From the NCBI RefSeq assembly GCF_016127315.1, contig NZ_CP065997.1, positions 2,728,001-2,792,000 of the forward strand: DNA of 64,000 nucleotides, in the 5' to 3' direction. Below the pieces are notes generated by a model that did no database searches, had not been told where the DNA came from, and saw only the letters and a list, made by a program, of their open reading frames with translations. Origin of the DNA: Achromobacter deleyi. GTDB taxonomy: Bacteria; Pseudomonadota; Gammaproteobacteria; Burkholderiales; Burkholderiaceae_B. The position numbers were made by a program, and so were the translations under genes. Below are positions 15,606-23,055 of the stretch, in pieces (within the stretch, counting starts at the first letter, position 1; each line of letters starts with the position of its first letter).

Positions 15606-17743
15606 GCGGGGTCCTTTGCGGCGCGCGCGGCGGCCGCCTTGATGTCGTCCAGCACCAGCGAGCCGAGCCGGCTGCGCCGCGCCTCGAAGCCCGCGGGCAC
15701 GAAAGTGGTGGTCTCGTCTTCCACGACCAGCGCGGGGCCGGCGAGCTTCTGCTCGGCGTCGAGCGCCTGGCGTTCGTAGGTCGGCACCTCGATCCAGTCG
15801 TTGCGGTCGAAGTCGTAGAGCCGGCGCGTGCCGGCCTGGCGCGCCGCCGTGGCCGGGCCGCTGGCGATGTGGTCCTGCGGCCGCGCGCGGCGCTCGCCGG
15901 CCTGGGCGGCGACCGACCAGCTGACGGCCTCGGGCGCCACGTGCGGCAGGCTGCGGCCATACAGCTGGGCGTAACGCTCGGCGAAGGTCGCGCCCAGCCG
16001 CGCGCTGGCGGCGGCGTCGAAGGGGCCGTCCGGCAGGTCCACGGCAATCTCGTGGCCCTGGCCGCTGTAGCGCATGAAGACCACGCGCTTGTGGTGCAGC
16101 GGCGCGTGGGGCGCGGCACGCCGCACCACGATGTCGACCCCGGCGGTCAGTTCGTCCAGCAGGCGCTGCACCGCGGCATGGTCGATGTCGGCCAGGCGCT
16201 GGTGGAAGCTGCGCACCGCCTGGTAGGCGATCGGCGCCCACAGGAAGCCCACGGCCGAACCGACGCCCGCCGATTCCGGGATGATGACGCGGCCGATGCC
16301 GAGCTTGCGCGCCAGGCCGGCGGCATGCAGCGGGGCGGCGCCGCCGAAGGCGATCAGGGTGTGTTCCTCGGCCGCCTTGCCCAGCTCCGAGGCGTGCACG
16401 CGGGCGGCGTTGGCCATGTTCTCGCTGACCACCTCGATGATGGCCTGGGCGGCCTGCGGCGCTTCCAGCCCGGCCTGGCCGGCCAGGTGCGCCTGGATCG
16501 CCTGCCGCGCCAGTTCCGGCTGCAGACTGACCTTGCCGACCGCGAAGCGTTCGGGCGTGACGGTGCCGATCAGCGCATGGGCGTCGGTGACGGTGGGCAG
16601 TTCGCCGCCGTTGCCATAGGCGGCGGGTCCGGGCGACGAGCCGGCGCTGTCCGGGCCGACTTGCACCACGCCCAGGTGATTGACGCGCGCGATCGAGCCG
16701 CCGCCGGCGCCGATCTCCACCATCTCGATCACCGGAATGCGGATCGGCAGGCCCGAGCCTTTCAGGTGGCGGTGCACGCGGCCGAATTCGAAGCTGCGGC
16801 TGACCTGCGGCTCGAAGTCGTCGATGTAGCAGATCTTGGCGGTGGTGCCGCCCATGTCGAACGACAGCGCGCGCGCCGTGCCGGTCTGTTCGGCGATGTG
16901 CTGGGCCAGGATCGCGCCGCCGGCCGGGCCGGATTCCACCAGCCGCACCGGTTCGTCGATGCCGGTCTGCAAGGTGGCGATGGCGCCGCCCGAGGTCATC
17001 AGGAACGGCTCGTCGCGCAGCCCGCGTTGGCGCGCGGCCTCGTTCAGGCGGCGCAGGTAGCCGGACACCTGCGGCTGCACGTAGGCGTTGGCGCTGACGG
17101 TGGACAGGCGCGGATATTCGCGGATCTCGGCGCAGACGTCGGAGGACAGCGACACCCACAGCTGCGGCGCGTGTTGCTTCAGCAGTTCGCGGATGCGGCG
17201 TTCATGGCCGGGGTGGGCATAGCTGTGCAGCAGGCACACCGCCACGCTCTCGATGCCGGCGCGGGTCAGCTCGCCGGCCAGCGCGACCACCTGGGCCTCG
17301 TCCAGCGGCGTCAGCACCTGGCCATGCGCATCGACGCGCTCGGTGACGCCATGGCGCCAGGGGCGCGGCACCAGCGGTTCCGGCTTGTCCAGGAAGATGT
17401 CGTACTGCGCGAAGCGGTCTTCCAGGCCGATCTCGACCAGGTCGCGAAAGCCCGCGGTCGTCAGCAGCGCGGTGCGGGCGCCCTTGCGTTCGATCAGCGC
17501 GTTGGTGGCCAGCGTGGTGCCCAGGATCAGCAGGTCGACCCGCGGCCACGCCAGGCCGGCCTGGCCGAGCAGCTCTTCGATGCCTTGCAGCACGGCGGTT
17601 TCGGGCGCGTCGGGCGTGGTCAGCAGCTTGGCGGACCAGCGTCGCGGTTCCTGTTCGAGGACGATATCGGTGAACGTGCCGCCGACATCGACGGCAACGC
17701 GCACCGGCGCCGTCGAGGCGGACTCAGAGGGGGAGTGGGACAT
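15602..17743 (-). CDS. hyuA: Hydantoinase A / oxoprolinase alpha-type subunit
   Basis: ATP-binding subunit of 713 aa. The N-terminal actin-like phosphate motif VAVDVGGTFTDIVLE is near residue 17, with LGTTLATNALIERKGAR and SFDMGGTTAKICYID as the second and third landmarks of the HyuA family. It acts with HyuB encoded downstream. I chose the ATG at 17743; an in-frame GTG at 17776 would add eleven residues, and neither has a clear Shine-Dalgarno. It is the first gene of the five-gene operon. A shared repeat with an internal palindrome lies about 165-190 bp upstream. Confidence 0.9.
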   Translation of the reverse strand: MSHSPSESASTAPVRVAVDVGGTFTDIVLEQEPRRWSAKLLTTPDAPETAVLQGIEELLGQAGLAWPRVDLLILGTTLATNALIERKGARTALLTTAGFRDLVEIGLEDRFAQYDIFLDKPEPLVPRPWRHGVTERVDAHGQVLTPLDEAQVVALAGELTRAGIESVAVCLLHSYAHPGHERRIRELLKQHAPQLWVSLSSDVCAEIREYPRLSTVSANAYVQPQVSGYLRRLNEAARQRGLRDEPFLMTSGGAIATLQTGIDEPVRLVESGPAGGAILAQHIAEQTGTARALSFDMGGTTAKICYIDDFEPQVSRSFEFGRVHRHLKGSGLPIRIPVIEMVEIGAGGGSIARVNHLGVVQVGPDSAGSSPGPAAYGNGGELPTVTDAHALIGTVTPERFAVGKVSLQPELARQAIQAHLAGQAGLEAPQAAQAIIEVVSENMANAARVHASELGKAAEEHTLIAFGGAAPLHAAGLARKLGIGRVIIPESAGVGSAVGFLWAPIAYQAVRSFHQRLADIDHAAVQRLLDELTAGVDIVVRRAAPHAPLHHKRVVFMRYSGQGHEIAVDLPDGPFDAAASARLGATFAERYAQLYGRSLPHVAPEAVSWSVAAQAGERRARPQDHIASGPATAARQAGTRRLYDFDRNDWIEVPTYERQALDAEQKLAGPALVVEDETTTFVPAGFEARRSRLGSLVLDDIKAAAARAAKDPA

Positions 17744-17906
17744 GTGGGCAGGGAAGGAAAAAGCGGAGGAGGTCACGCGGGGCGCCGCCAGGCGGGGCTT
17801 TGCAAAAGACCGATCCTAAGCAGTCAGGGCGGCTGCCAGAAGGATGTTTTTCGCATGTCGATATGCGGATTTCGTGCCAGCCGGCCTTGGCGCCGGGTAA
17901 TCTGGC

Positions 17907-17939
17907 AATCGGTGATTTGCTAATCGCCGATCTGTCGTT
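17907..17939. promoter_or_regulatory. Palindrome and 25-bp repeat upstream of hyuA (copy 1)
   Basis: Inverted repeat AATCGGTGATT / AATCGCCGATC (9 of 11 pairs, 4-bp centre). Its right part belongs to a 25-bp sequence (17915-17939) found again, exactly and in the same orientation, at 27502-27526 before the ABC ATPase gene. It is probably an operator for a regulator not encoded in this window. The rest of 17744-18032 holds no gene that I can support. Confidence 0.6.
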
Positions 17940-18032
17940 GCCCGCCGCGCGTCGGGCGGCGTGGCGGCCCCGGCCGCGCGGCACGACGGCGCGATGGCGT
18001 CGCTGCGCGCGCGGCGGCCAAGGACGGGCGCC

Positions 18033-18884
18033 TTATTGCGCGCCGTCGCGGTCCATCGATCGCAATTGCTTTGGAATCTGATAGCGCTGGCCGTCGAATT
18101 TCAGCGTGCGCGGCGTCTTGCCCTTGTCGACGACTTTTTCCTCGCAATCGCCGCGGACCACGGCCGCCCGGCTCGACTCGTACGATTCGCTCGTGACGAT
18201 GTCGCGGTACCCCTGCGTGACCGTGTCGCCCATGGACAGGGTGACGGCGCGGCTGGTGAATCTTCCCGCGCAGTTGGTGTCCCATTCGCCGCCCGAGCGG
18301 CTGGCGGTCAAGCCATCCAGCACCATGGCCAGGCCCTTGGGGCCGATGTCGAACAGGCGCAGGCTGGTCTCGTCGAAGGGGTTGGCGCGCGAGGCGCCGA
18401 CGCGGGAGATGCGCAGGCCGAAGGCGCGGCGGCCGGGCGCGAGGTCGTAGCGGGCGGTGTCGAAGGCCACGTTGGTCAGGCGTATCGCATCGTCCGACAT
18501 CAGTCCTTCCAGCCGGATGTCGTGGCGGATTTTCAGGGAGGAGCCGTCCAGCACCAGGATGCGCAGGTCGCCCGCGTGGCCATCGTCTGGGTTCGGCGTG
18601 TCCTGCATCAGCGGAATCGCCGCCAGCAGAAGGCCCGGCTGGGCCGGCCAGGTCTTGCACGTCACGGCGAAGGGTTCGCCGTAGTCGGCGTCGGCGATGC
18701 GGATGACGATATTGTCGTGTCCCAGGCGGAGGTTGCCTTCGTTATCGGGGGCGGGCGCCTCGGGGTAGGCCACATGCACGATGGCCGCGGCCTGCGGGCA
18801 GGCGTCACGGGCGGCCTGCGCGGCGCCGGGGACGAGCCAGGCGGCCAGCGCCAGCGGCGCGGCCAGGACCAGATGACGGATCAT
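18033..18884 (-). CDS. Secreted protein of unknown function
   Basis: Protein of 283 aa with a clear signal peptide (LVLAAPLALAAWLVPGAAQAA). The mature part has few cysteines, many beta-type alternations and phrases such as LRILVLDGSSLKIRHDI that suggest repeated beta-strands, but no family I can name. It follows the PIG-L deacetylase gene by 17 bp on the same strand and is probably co-expressed with it, both products being exported. Confidence 0.75.
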   Translation of the reverse strand: MIRHLVLAAPLALAAWLVPGAAQAARDACPQAAAIVHVAYPEAPAPDNEGNLRLGHDNIVIRIADADYGEPFAVTCKTWPAQPGLLLAAIPLMQDTPNPDDGHAGDLRILVLDGSSLKIRHDIRLEGLMSDDAIRLTNVAFDTARYDLAPGRRAFGLRISRVGASRANPFDETSLRLFDIGPKGLAMVLDGLTASRSGGEWDTNCAGRFTSRAVTLSMGDTVTQGYRDIVTSESYESSRAAVVRGDCEEKVVDKGKTPRTLKFDGQRYQIPKQLRSMDRDGAQ

Positions 18885-18901
18885 GAGGGGGATCTCTTGG
18901 T

Positions 18902-20980
18902 TTATTGCACGTGGGTGGGCGTGGCGGCGCGCGAGGCCTGCGTGGGCAGCGCTTCCTGCGTCAGGGTGCCGGGATCGGTGGCGGACGGGCGCACCACGAC
19001 CGCGTTCTGGGCGTCGTTGGCGCCCAGCTTGGGCAGGTCGGCGGGCCGCGCGGCCAGGGTCGCGAACGGGCCGCCGCCGGTGGCGGGCATGCCGTCCAGC
19101 GTCAGGCTGGCCGCCCAGACGCCGTCGCGGCGCGACAGCACCAGGTAGCGCTGGGGGCCGCCGGCCATGCGCGCGACCACGTACAAGGTGCCGTCGATGA
19201 GGTGCAAGGCCGGCGGCGAGGCGGCCGCGGCGTCGAGCCTGGCCGGCTTGCCGTGTTCGACCAGCCAGAGCGGCCCGTCGGCGCGTTCCAGGATCGCCAC
19301 GATCACATTGCCCTGCGCATCGGCGTCGATGGCGGGGCGGCCGATGTAGGGCACGCCCAGGTCGGTCGGCGTGCTCCACTCCATGTCCAGGTCGGTGGTG
19401 TCGCCGGCTTCTTCCAGCCGCGTCAGGTGGTTGTTGGCGCGCTGGCGGAAATAGAGTTCGACGCGGTGCTCGTGGTTGCGGATCGCGGCCAGCCCGCCGG
19501 CGGCCTGGGGCGCCTGCACGCGGCGCCAGGAATGCCACTCGGGGCGCTGGCCCTTGCGGGCCGGCAACTGGCGCGTGTAGAACAGCTGGCCGCCGCCGGC
19601 CGACGCGAACACGATGTAGCGGCCGTCGTCGCCGCGCACGACCGCGGGCGCGCCGGTGGCGCCGTCCAGTGGCGGCAGGCTTTGCCACGGGGCCCAGCTG
19701 CCGTCGATCCCGGACGGCGCGATCCAGTGCAGCAGGCCGTCGTAGCCGAGCGCCACCGCGGCGGCCTCGCCGCGCGGCGCCACGGCCGGGATCTGGCTGA
19801 CGCGCACGCCGGCCAGAGGCTGCCAGCCCTGCCAGGTGCCGTCGTGGCGCTGCTTGTTGGCCCACACGCCGCCCAGGGGGTCGCGCGCCATCAGTCCGGC
19901 GGTGCCGTCGGCGTGGCCGAACGTGACCAGCGGGCCGCCGGTGCGGCCGCCCAGGCTCTGCCAGCGGCGCTGGCCCGCGTCCCAGCGGTTGGCGGCCGCG
20001 TTGGTCTCGCCGGCGGCGAACACCACCAGGCCGTTGCGGCCGTCCGGATAGATCTGCGGCGGCATGTCCTGGCGCGAGACGTAGTATGCGCGCTGCACCC
20101 AGGCGGCCGCGGGGCCGGCGGGCTCCTTGCAGCCGGTCGGGCCGGCGCAATAGTGGTAGTCGTTCCAGGCGTAGTGCTGGAAGATCATCGATTTGCTGGC
20201 GATCTCGTTGTCGGCGAGGTTGCTGGCGCGTTCCTGGCTGGGGTAGTCGATGTAGCCGATCTCGGCGTAGTTGCCGGGCGCGCGCACCATGGCCGCGCGC
20301 ACCAGCCGCGCGCTGGCGATATGGTCGGGGTGCCCGTGACCGGCGCAGCGCCAGCACAGCTGCGTGTAAGGCACGCTGATGGTGTCGTCCAGGTGCCGCA
20401 CCGTGGTCGGCTGGTACTGGCGGATCAGCTCGGCCAGGGTGTCGATCAGCTGTTCGCGCGAGTAGACCTCCGGATACGGCCCCAGCGTGTCCACCGTCTG
20501 CCCCGGCTCCGATTCGGTGCGGCTCAAGGGCGTCAGGCTGCCCCAGCCCTTGCCCAGCCACGGGTCTTTCAGGCGCAGATGCCACAGCTGCACGCGCGGA
20601 TTGCCGGACAGGGTGAAACGCGCGATCTGGCGCTGGCCGGCATGGCCGGCGCTTTCCTTCCACAGGTCGGGCTGGTGCGCCATGTAGGCATAGGCCGCGC
20701 GCACGCCGCGCTCGCGGCCCAGCATGTAGGCGTCGCCCTCGCCGGCATCGCTGGCGGTCAGGTAGATCACCCGCACGCAGCCGCCCGCGGCGACGTTGGA
20801 CGCGATGTCCGGATTCATGAACAGCAGGTCGTCATCCAGGTGGGCGACGACGGCCAGATCCTTGATGCCGTTGCATTGCGCCAGGGTGGGAGGCGCGGCG
20901 AGCGCGGCGGAACTGGCCAGGCCGGCGAGCAGCAGCGTCCGGCCGATAAAGGAAAGCAAGGTCGTGAGGATCCGCGTCAA
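18902..20980 (-). CDS. Exported PIG-L family deacetylase with C-terminal beta-propeller
   Basis: Protein of 692 aa. A signal peptide ends near residue 29. Residues 40-300 form a GlcNAc-PI de-N-acetylase-like domain with VVAHLDDDLLF (His47, Asp49, Asp50) and the second metal motif GHGHPDH. Residues about 330-690 consist of repeating blades with recurrent W, G and D (for example AVALGYDGLLHWIAP), typical of PLL/sialidase-like lectin propellers. Likely role: deacetylation of an extracellular amino-sugar polymer or glycolipid, with the propeller as binding module. The start appears to be TTG at 20980; another TTG seven codons on is possible. Confidence 0.8.
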   Translation of the reverse strand: MTRILTTLLSFIGRTLLLAGLASSAALAAPPTLAQCNGIKDLAVVAHLDDDLLFMNPDIASNVAAGGCVRVIYLTASDAGEGDAYMLGRERGVRAAYAYMAHQPDLWKESAGHAGQRQIARFTLSGNPRVQLWHLRLKDPWLGKGWGSLTPLSRTESEPGQTVDTLGPYPEVYSREQLIDTLAELIRQYQPTTVRHLDDTISVPYTQLCWRCAGHGHPDHIASARLVRAAMVRAPGNYAEIGYIDYPSQERASNLADNEIASKSMIFQHYAWNDYHYCAGPTGCKEPAGPAAAWVQRAYYVSRQDMPPQIYPDGRNGLVVFAAGETNAAANRWDAGQRRWQSLGGRTGGPLVTFGHADGTAGLMARDPLGGVWANKQRHDGTWQGWQPLAGVRVSQIPAVAPRGEAAAVALGYDGLLHWIAPSGIDGSWAPWQSLPPLDGATGAPAVVRGDDGRYIVFASAGGGQLFYTRQLPARKGQRPEWHSWRRVQAPQAAGGLAAIRNHEHRVELYFRQRANNHLTRLEEAGDTTDLDMEWSTPTDLGVPYIGRPAIDADAQGNVIVAILERADGPLWLVEHGKPARLDAAAASPPALHLIDGTLYVVARMAGGPQRYLVLSRRDGVWAASLTLDGMPATGGGPFATLAARPADLPKLGANDAQNAVVVRPSATDPGTLTQEALPTQASRAATPTHVQ

Positions 20981-21069
20981 AGGGGCGTCGCTCCGATAGG
21001 CATGGGGATGAAACTGCCGATTGCGGGCATCTTAGCAAGTCCGATCCAAAGCGCCGGTCACATGGCGAT

Positions 21070-21091
21070 TGAGAATAAATCTCAGTACAAT
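21070..21091 (+). promoter_or_regulatory. Fur box and -10 of the sigma/receptor operon
   Basis: TGAGAATAAATCTCA (21070-21084) is a perfect 5-5-5 palindrome matching 11 of 14 fixed positions of the 7-1-7 Fur consensus. TACAAT (21086-21091) follows as a -10 box. It lies about 170 bp before the FecI-type sigma gene, the expected place for iron control of such a system. Confidence 0.65.
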
Positions 21092-21257
21092 GCGGCGAAT
21101 TCCAACCCGCCCGCATCGCCTGCCCGCGAATCGCTGGTCAAACCGTCGGCACCGTGTTCATCATTGCCTCCCATCCTTGTCATCAGCGTCCGCTCCCGGC
21201 CTGTCCCGGCCGGGGCGGGCCATGCGTGGCACGGGCACGGGCAACGGAGCGCGCGGC

Positions 21258-21926
21258 ATGAGCCGCAACCCCTTGCTGGCGTCCCGCGAGACGGCGCTGC
21301 CCGATGAGCCTGGCAACGACAATGACAGTGTCATCGCCAAGGCCTACGCACGCTGGCGGCTGCCGTTGCTGCGCGGACTGGCGCGATTCAAGGGCAGCAT
21401 CGGCAGCGCCGAGGACGCGCTGCATGATGGCGTCGTCAAATGGGTCGCGGCCAACCCGGCGCTGGATTCCATCGACGAGCAGGGCGCCTATCTGCGCAAG
21501 ACCGTGCACAACGGCGTGGCGGACGAGTTCCGCGAACGCGAGGCCGGCCGACGCCTGCGCACCGCGTCGTTCGACGAGATCGCCGAGGACGCGCAGGGCT
21601 GGGCGGCGGACGAGGCATCCTGCCCGATGCGCGCGGCCGCCCACCAGCAGCGGCTGCAGCGCCTGGCCGAGGCCCTGCGGGAATTGCCCGAGCGCCAGCG
21701 CGAGGCCTTCGTGCTGAGCCGCTTCGACGGCTTGACGCAGGATGAAATCGCCGCGCGCATGGACATTTCCCGGCGCATGGTGGTCAAGCACCTGGCGCGC
21801 GCCATCGCCTACTGCGAGGTCCGGGTGCACTATGCTACGGTGGCCCAGATGCAGCAGATGCATCGGTTCGCCGCCGCTGACGGCGGGCCGGACAATAACA
21901 ACAAGAGCGACGCCGCCCCGTCATGA
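21258..21926 (+). CDS. FecI-type ECF sigma factor
   Basis: Sigma factor of 222 aa for the adjacent TonB receptor. Region 2 begins at LLRGLARFKGSIGSAEDALHDG and includes AYLRKTVHNGVADEFRERE; region 4 contains LRELPERQREAFVLSRFDGL and DEIAARMDISRRMVVKHLARA. The signature ISRRMVVKHLARA is typical of iron-starvation sigma factors. The ATG at 21258 has GGAG nine bases upstream; ATG 21222 is possible. The gene overlaps the FecR-like gene by ATGA. Confidence 0.88.
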   Translation: MSRNPLLASRETALPDEPGNDNDSVIAKAYARWRLPLLRGLARFKGSIGSAEDALHDGVVKWVAANPALDSIDEQGAYLRKTVHNGVADEFREREAGRRLRTASFDEIAEDAQGWAADEASCPMRAAAHQQRLQRLAEALRELPERQREAFVLSRFDGLTQDEIAARMDISRRMVVKHLARAIAYCEVRVHYATVAQMQQMHRFAAADGGPDNNNKSDAAPS

Positions 21927-22942
21927 CCGATACCGCTTCCTCCGTCCCGCCCGACCTGCTGGCCCTGCATGAGGCGGCGGCCGAATGGCTGGTGCGCCGC
22001 CAGGATGCCAGCTGGTCGGCCGCGGACCAGCGCGACCTGGAGGCCTGGCTGGCGGCCGCGCCGGCGCATCGGCAGGCCTACGCGCAGGTGTCGCGCACCT
22101 GGCGGGACCTGGCGCAGACCCCCCGGCCGGCGCTGGCATCGGACCGCCCGTCGGCGGCGCCGCGTCGCGCCAGGCGGCCGGGCGGCAGGTTCTGGTTGCC
22201 GGGCCCGCCGGCGTTTTCGCGCGCGCTGGTTGCCGCCTGTGCGGCGCTGGCCATCGCCGCGGGCGTGGGCGGATACCACTGGGCCAATACCCCGGACTAC
22301 GTGCTGGAGGTGCGCACCGTGGCGGGCGAGATGCGCCAGGTGGACCTGCCCGATGGCTCCCATGTCGCCTTGAATTTCGGCAGCACCTTGCAGGTGCGCT
22401 ACTACCCGGGCCGGCGCGAGGTCGTGCTGGACCAGGGCGAGGGCTTTTTCGAGGTGGCGCCGGACAGCGGCCGCCCCTTCACCGTGGACGCGCGCCAAAG
22501 CCGCGTCACGGTGGTGGGCACGGCCTTCGACGTGCGCACCACGCCGGACGAGGTCTTCGTCAAGGTCCTGCATGGCCGGGTGCGGGTGCAACCCGATCGC
22601 CACAAGGGCGGCGACGAGCTGTCGCTGGGGGCGGAGCAGGGCGTCGCCGTGGCCGCGGGCGCGACCGCCTACCAAGCGGTGGCCGTCGGGGCCGATGGCA
22701 TCGGCGGCTGGCGCAATGGCCGCCTGGTGTACCGGCGCACGCCGCTGGCCGAGGTGGCGCAGGAAGTCGCGCAATACCTGGGCAAGCCGGTGACGCTGGG
22801 CACGCCGGGGCTGCAGGCCCTGCCGGTCTCGGGCTTTGCCGCCACCAACGCGCCGGCGGCGTTCCTGGAAGCCTTGCCCGACCTGCTGCCGGTGCGGGTG
22901 GCGCGCACGGCCGACGGCGGCTACCTGATCCAGCCCCGTTGA
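21923..22942 (+). CDS. FecR-type transmembrane anti-sigma/signal transducer
   Basis: Protein of 339 aa. The N-terminal DUF4880-like region (AAAEWLVRRQDASWSAADQRDLEAWL) faces the cytoplasm and binds the sigma factor. One membrane helix follows (LVAACAALAIAAGVGGY), then the periplasmic FecR domain with VRTVAGEMRQVDLPDGSHVALN and RVTVVGTAFDVRTT. In this class the ligand-loaded receptor signals through the periplasmic domain to release the sigma factor. Confidence 0.92.
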   Translation: MTDTASSVPPDLLALHEAAAEWLVRRQDASWSAADQRDLEAWLAAAPAHRQAYAQVSRTWRDLAQTPRPALASDRPSAAPRRARRPGGRFWLPGPPAFSRALVAACAALAIAAGVGGYHWANTPDYVLEVRTVAGEMRQVDLPDGSHVALNFGSTLQVRYYPGRREVVLDQGEGFFEVAPDSGRPFTVDARQSRVTVVGTAFDVRTTPDEVFVKVLHGRVRVQPDRHKGGDELSLGAEQGVAVAAGATAYQAVAVGADGIGGWRNGRLVYRRTPLAEVAQEVAQYLGKPVTLGTPGLQALPVSGFAATNAPAAFLEALPDLLPVRVARTADGGYLIQPR

Positions 22943-22959
22943 GCGGCCGCGCGCCGCCT

Positions 22960-22998
22960 GAAAAATATTTCTCCACGCGGGTTCCCAATCCTGCCCTG
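22960..22998 (+). promoter_or_regulatory. Probable FecI-type promoter of the TonB receptor gene
   Basis: The 113-bp gap before the receptor contains GAAAAATATTTCTCC followed by GGGTTCCC, the only A/T-rich stretch there. A GAAAAT-like -35 is usual for FecI-family sigma factors. I cannot define the -10 with certainty. Confidence 0.4.
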
Positions 22999-23055
22999 AA
23001 ATCCGTTTACCCCTGCAAGGCCGGTAGCGGTCAACAACAGTGAGCGGGAGTGGGA

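Noticed and set aside
13843..16119. A very long leftward frame extending the binding-protein gene upstream to 16119
   Set aside because: The extension is antisense-frame sequence over hyuB and hyuA, Arg/Pro/Ala-rich with no domains; the Tat signal at 13842 marks the true start.
17840..17870. Leftward TGGCACG-N4-CCGCA resembling a sigma-54 promoter before hyuA
   Set aside because: The -12 element lacks the TT of TTGC and no sigma-54 activator gene is nearby, so the match is too weak.
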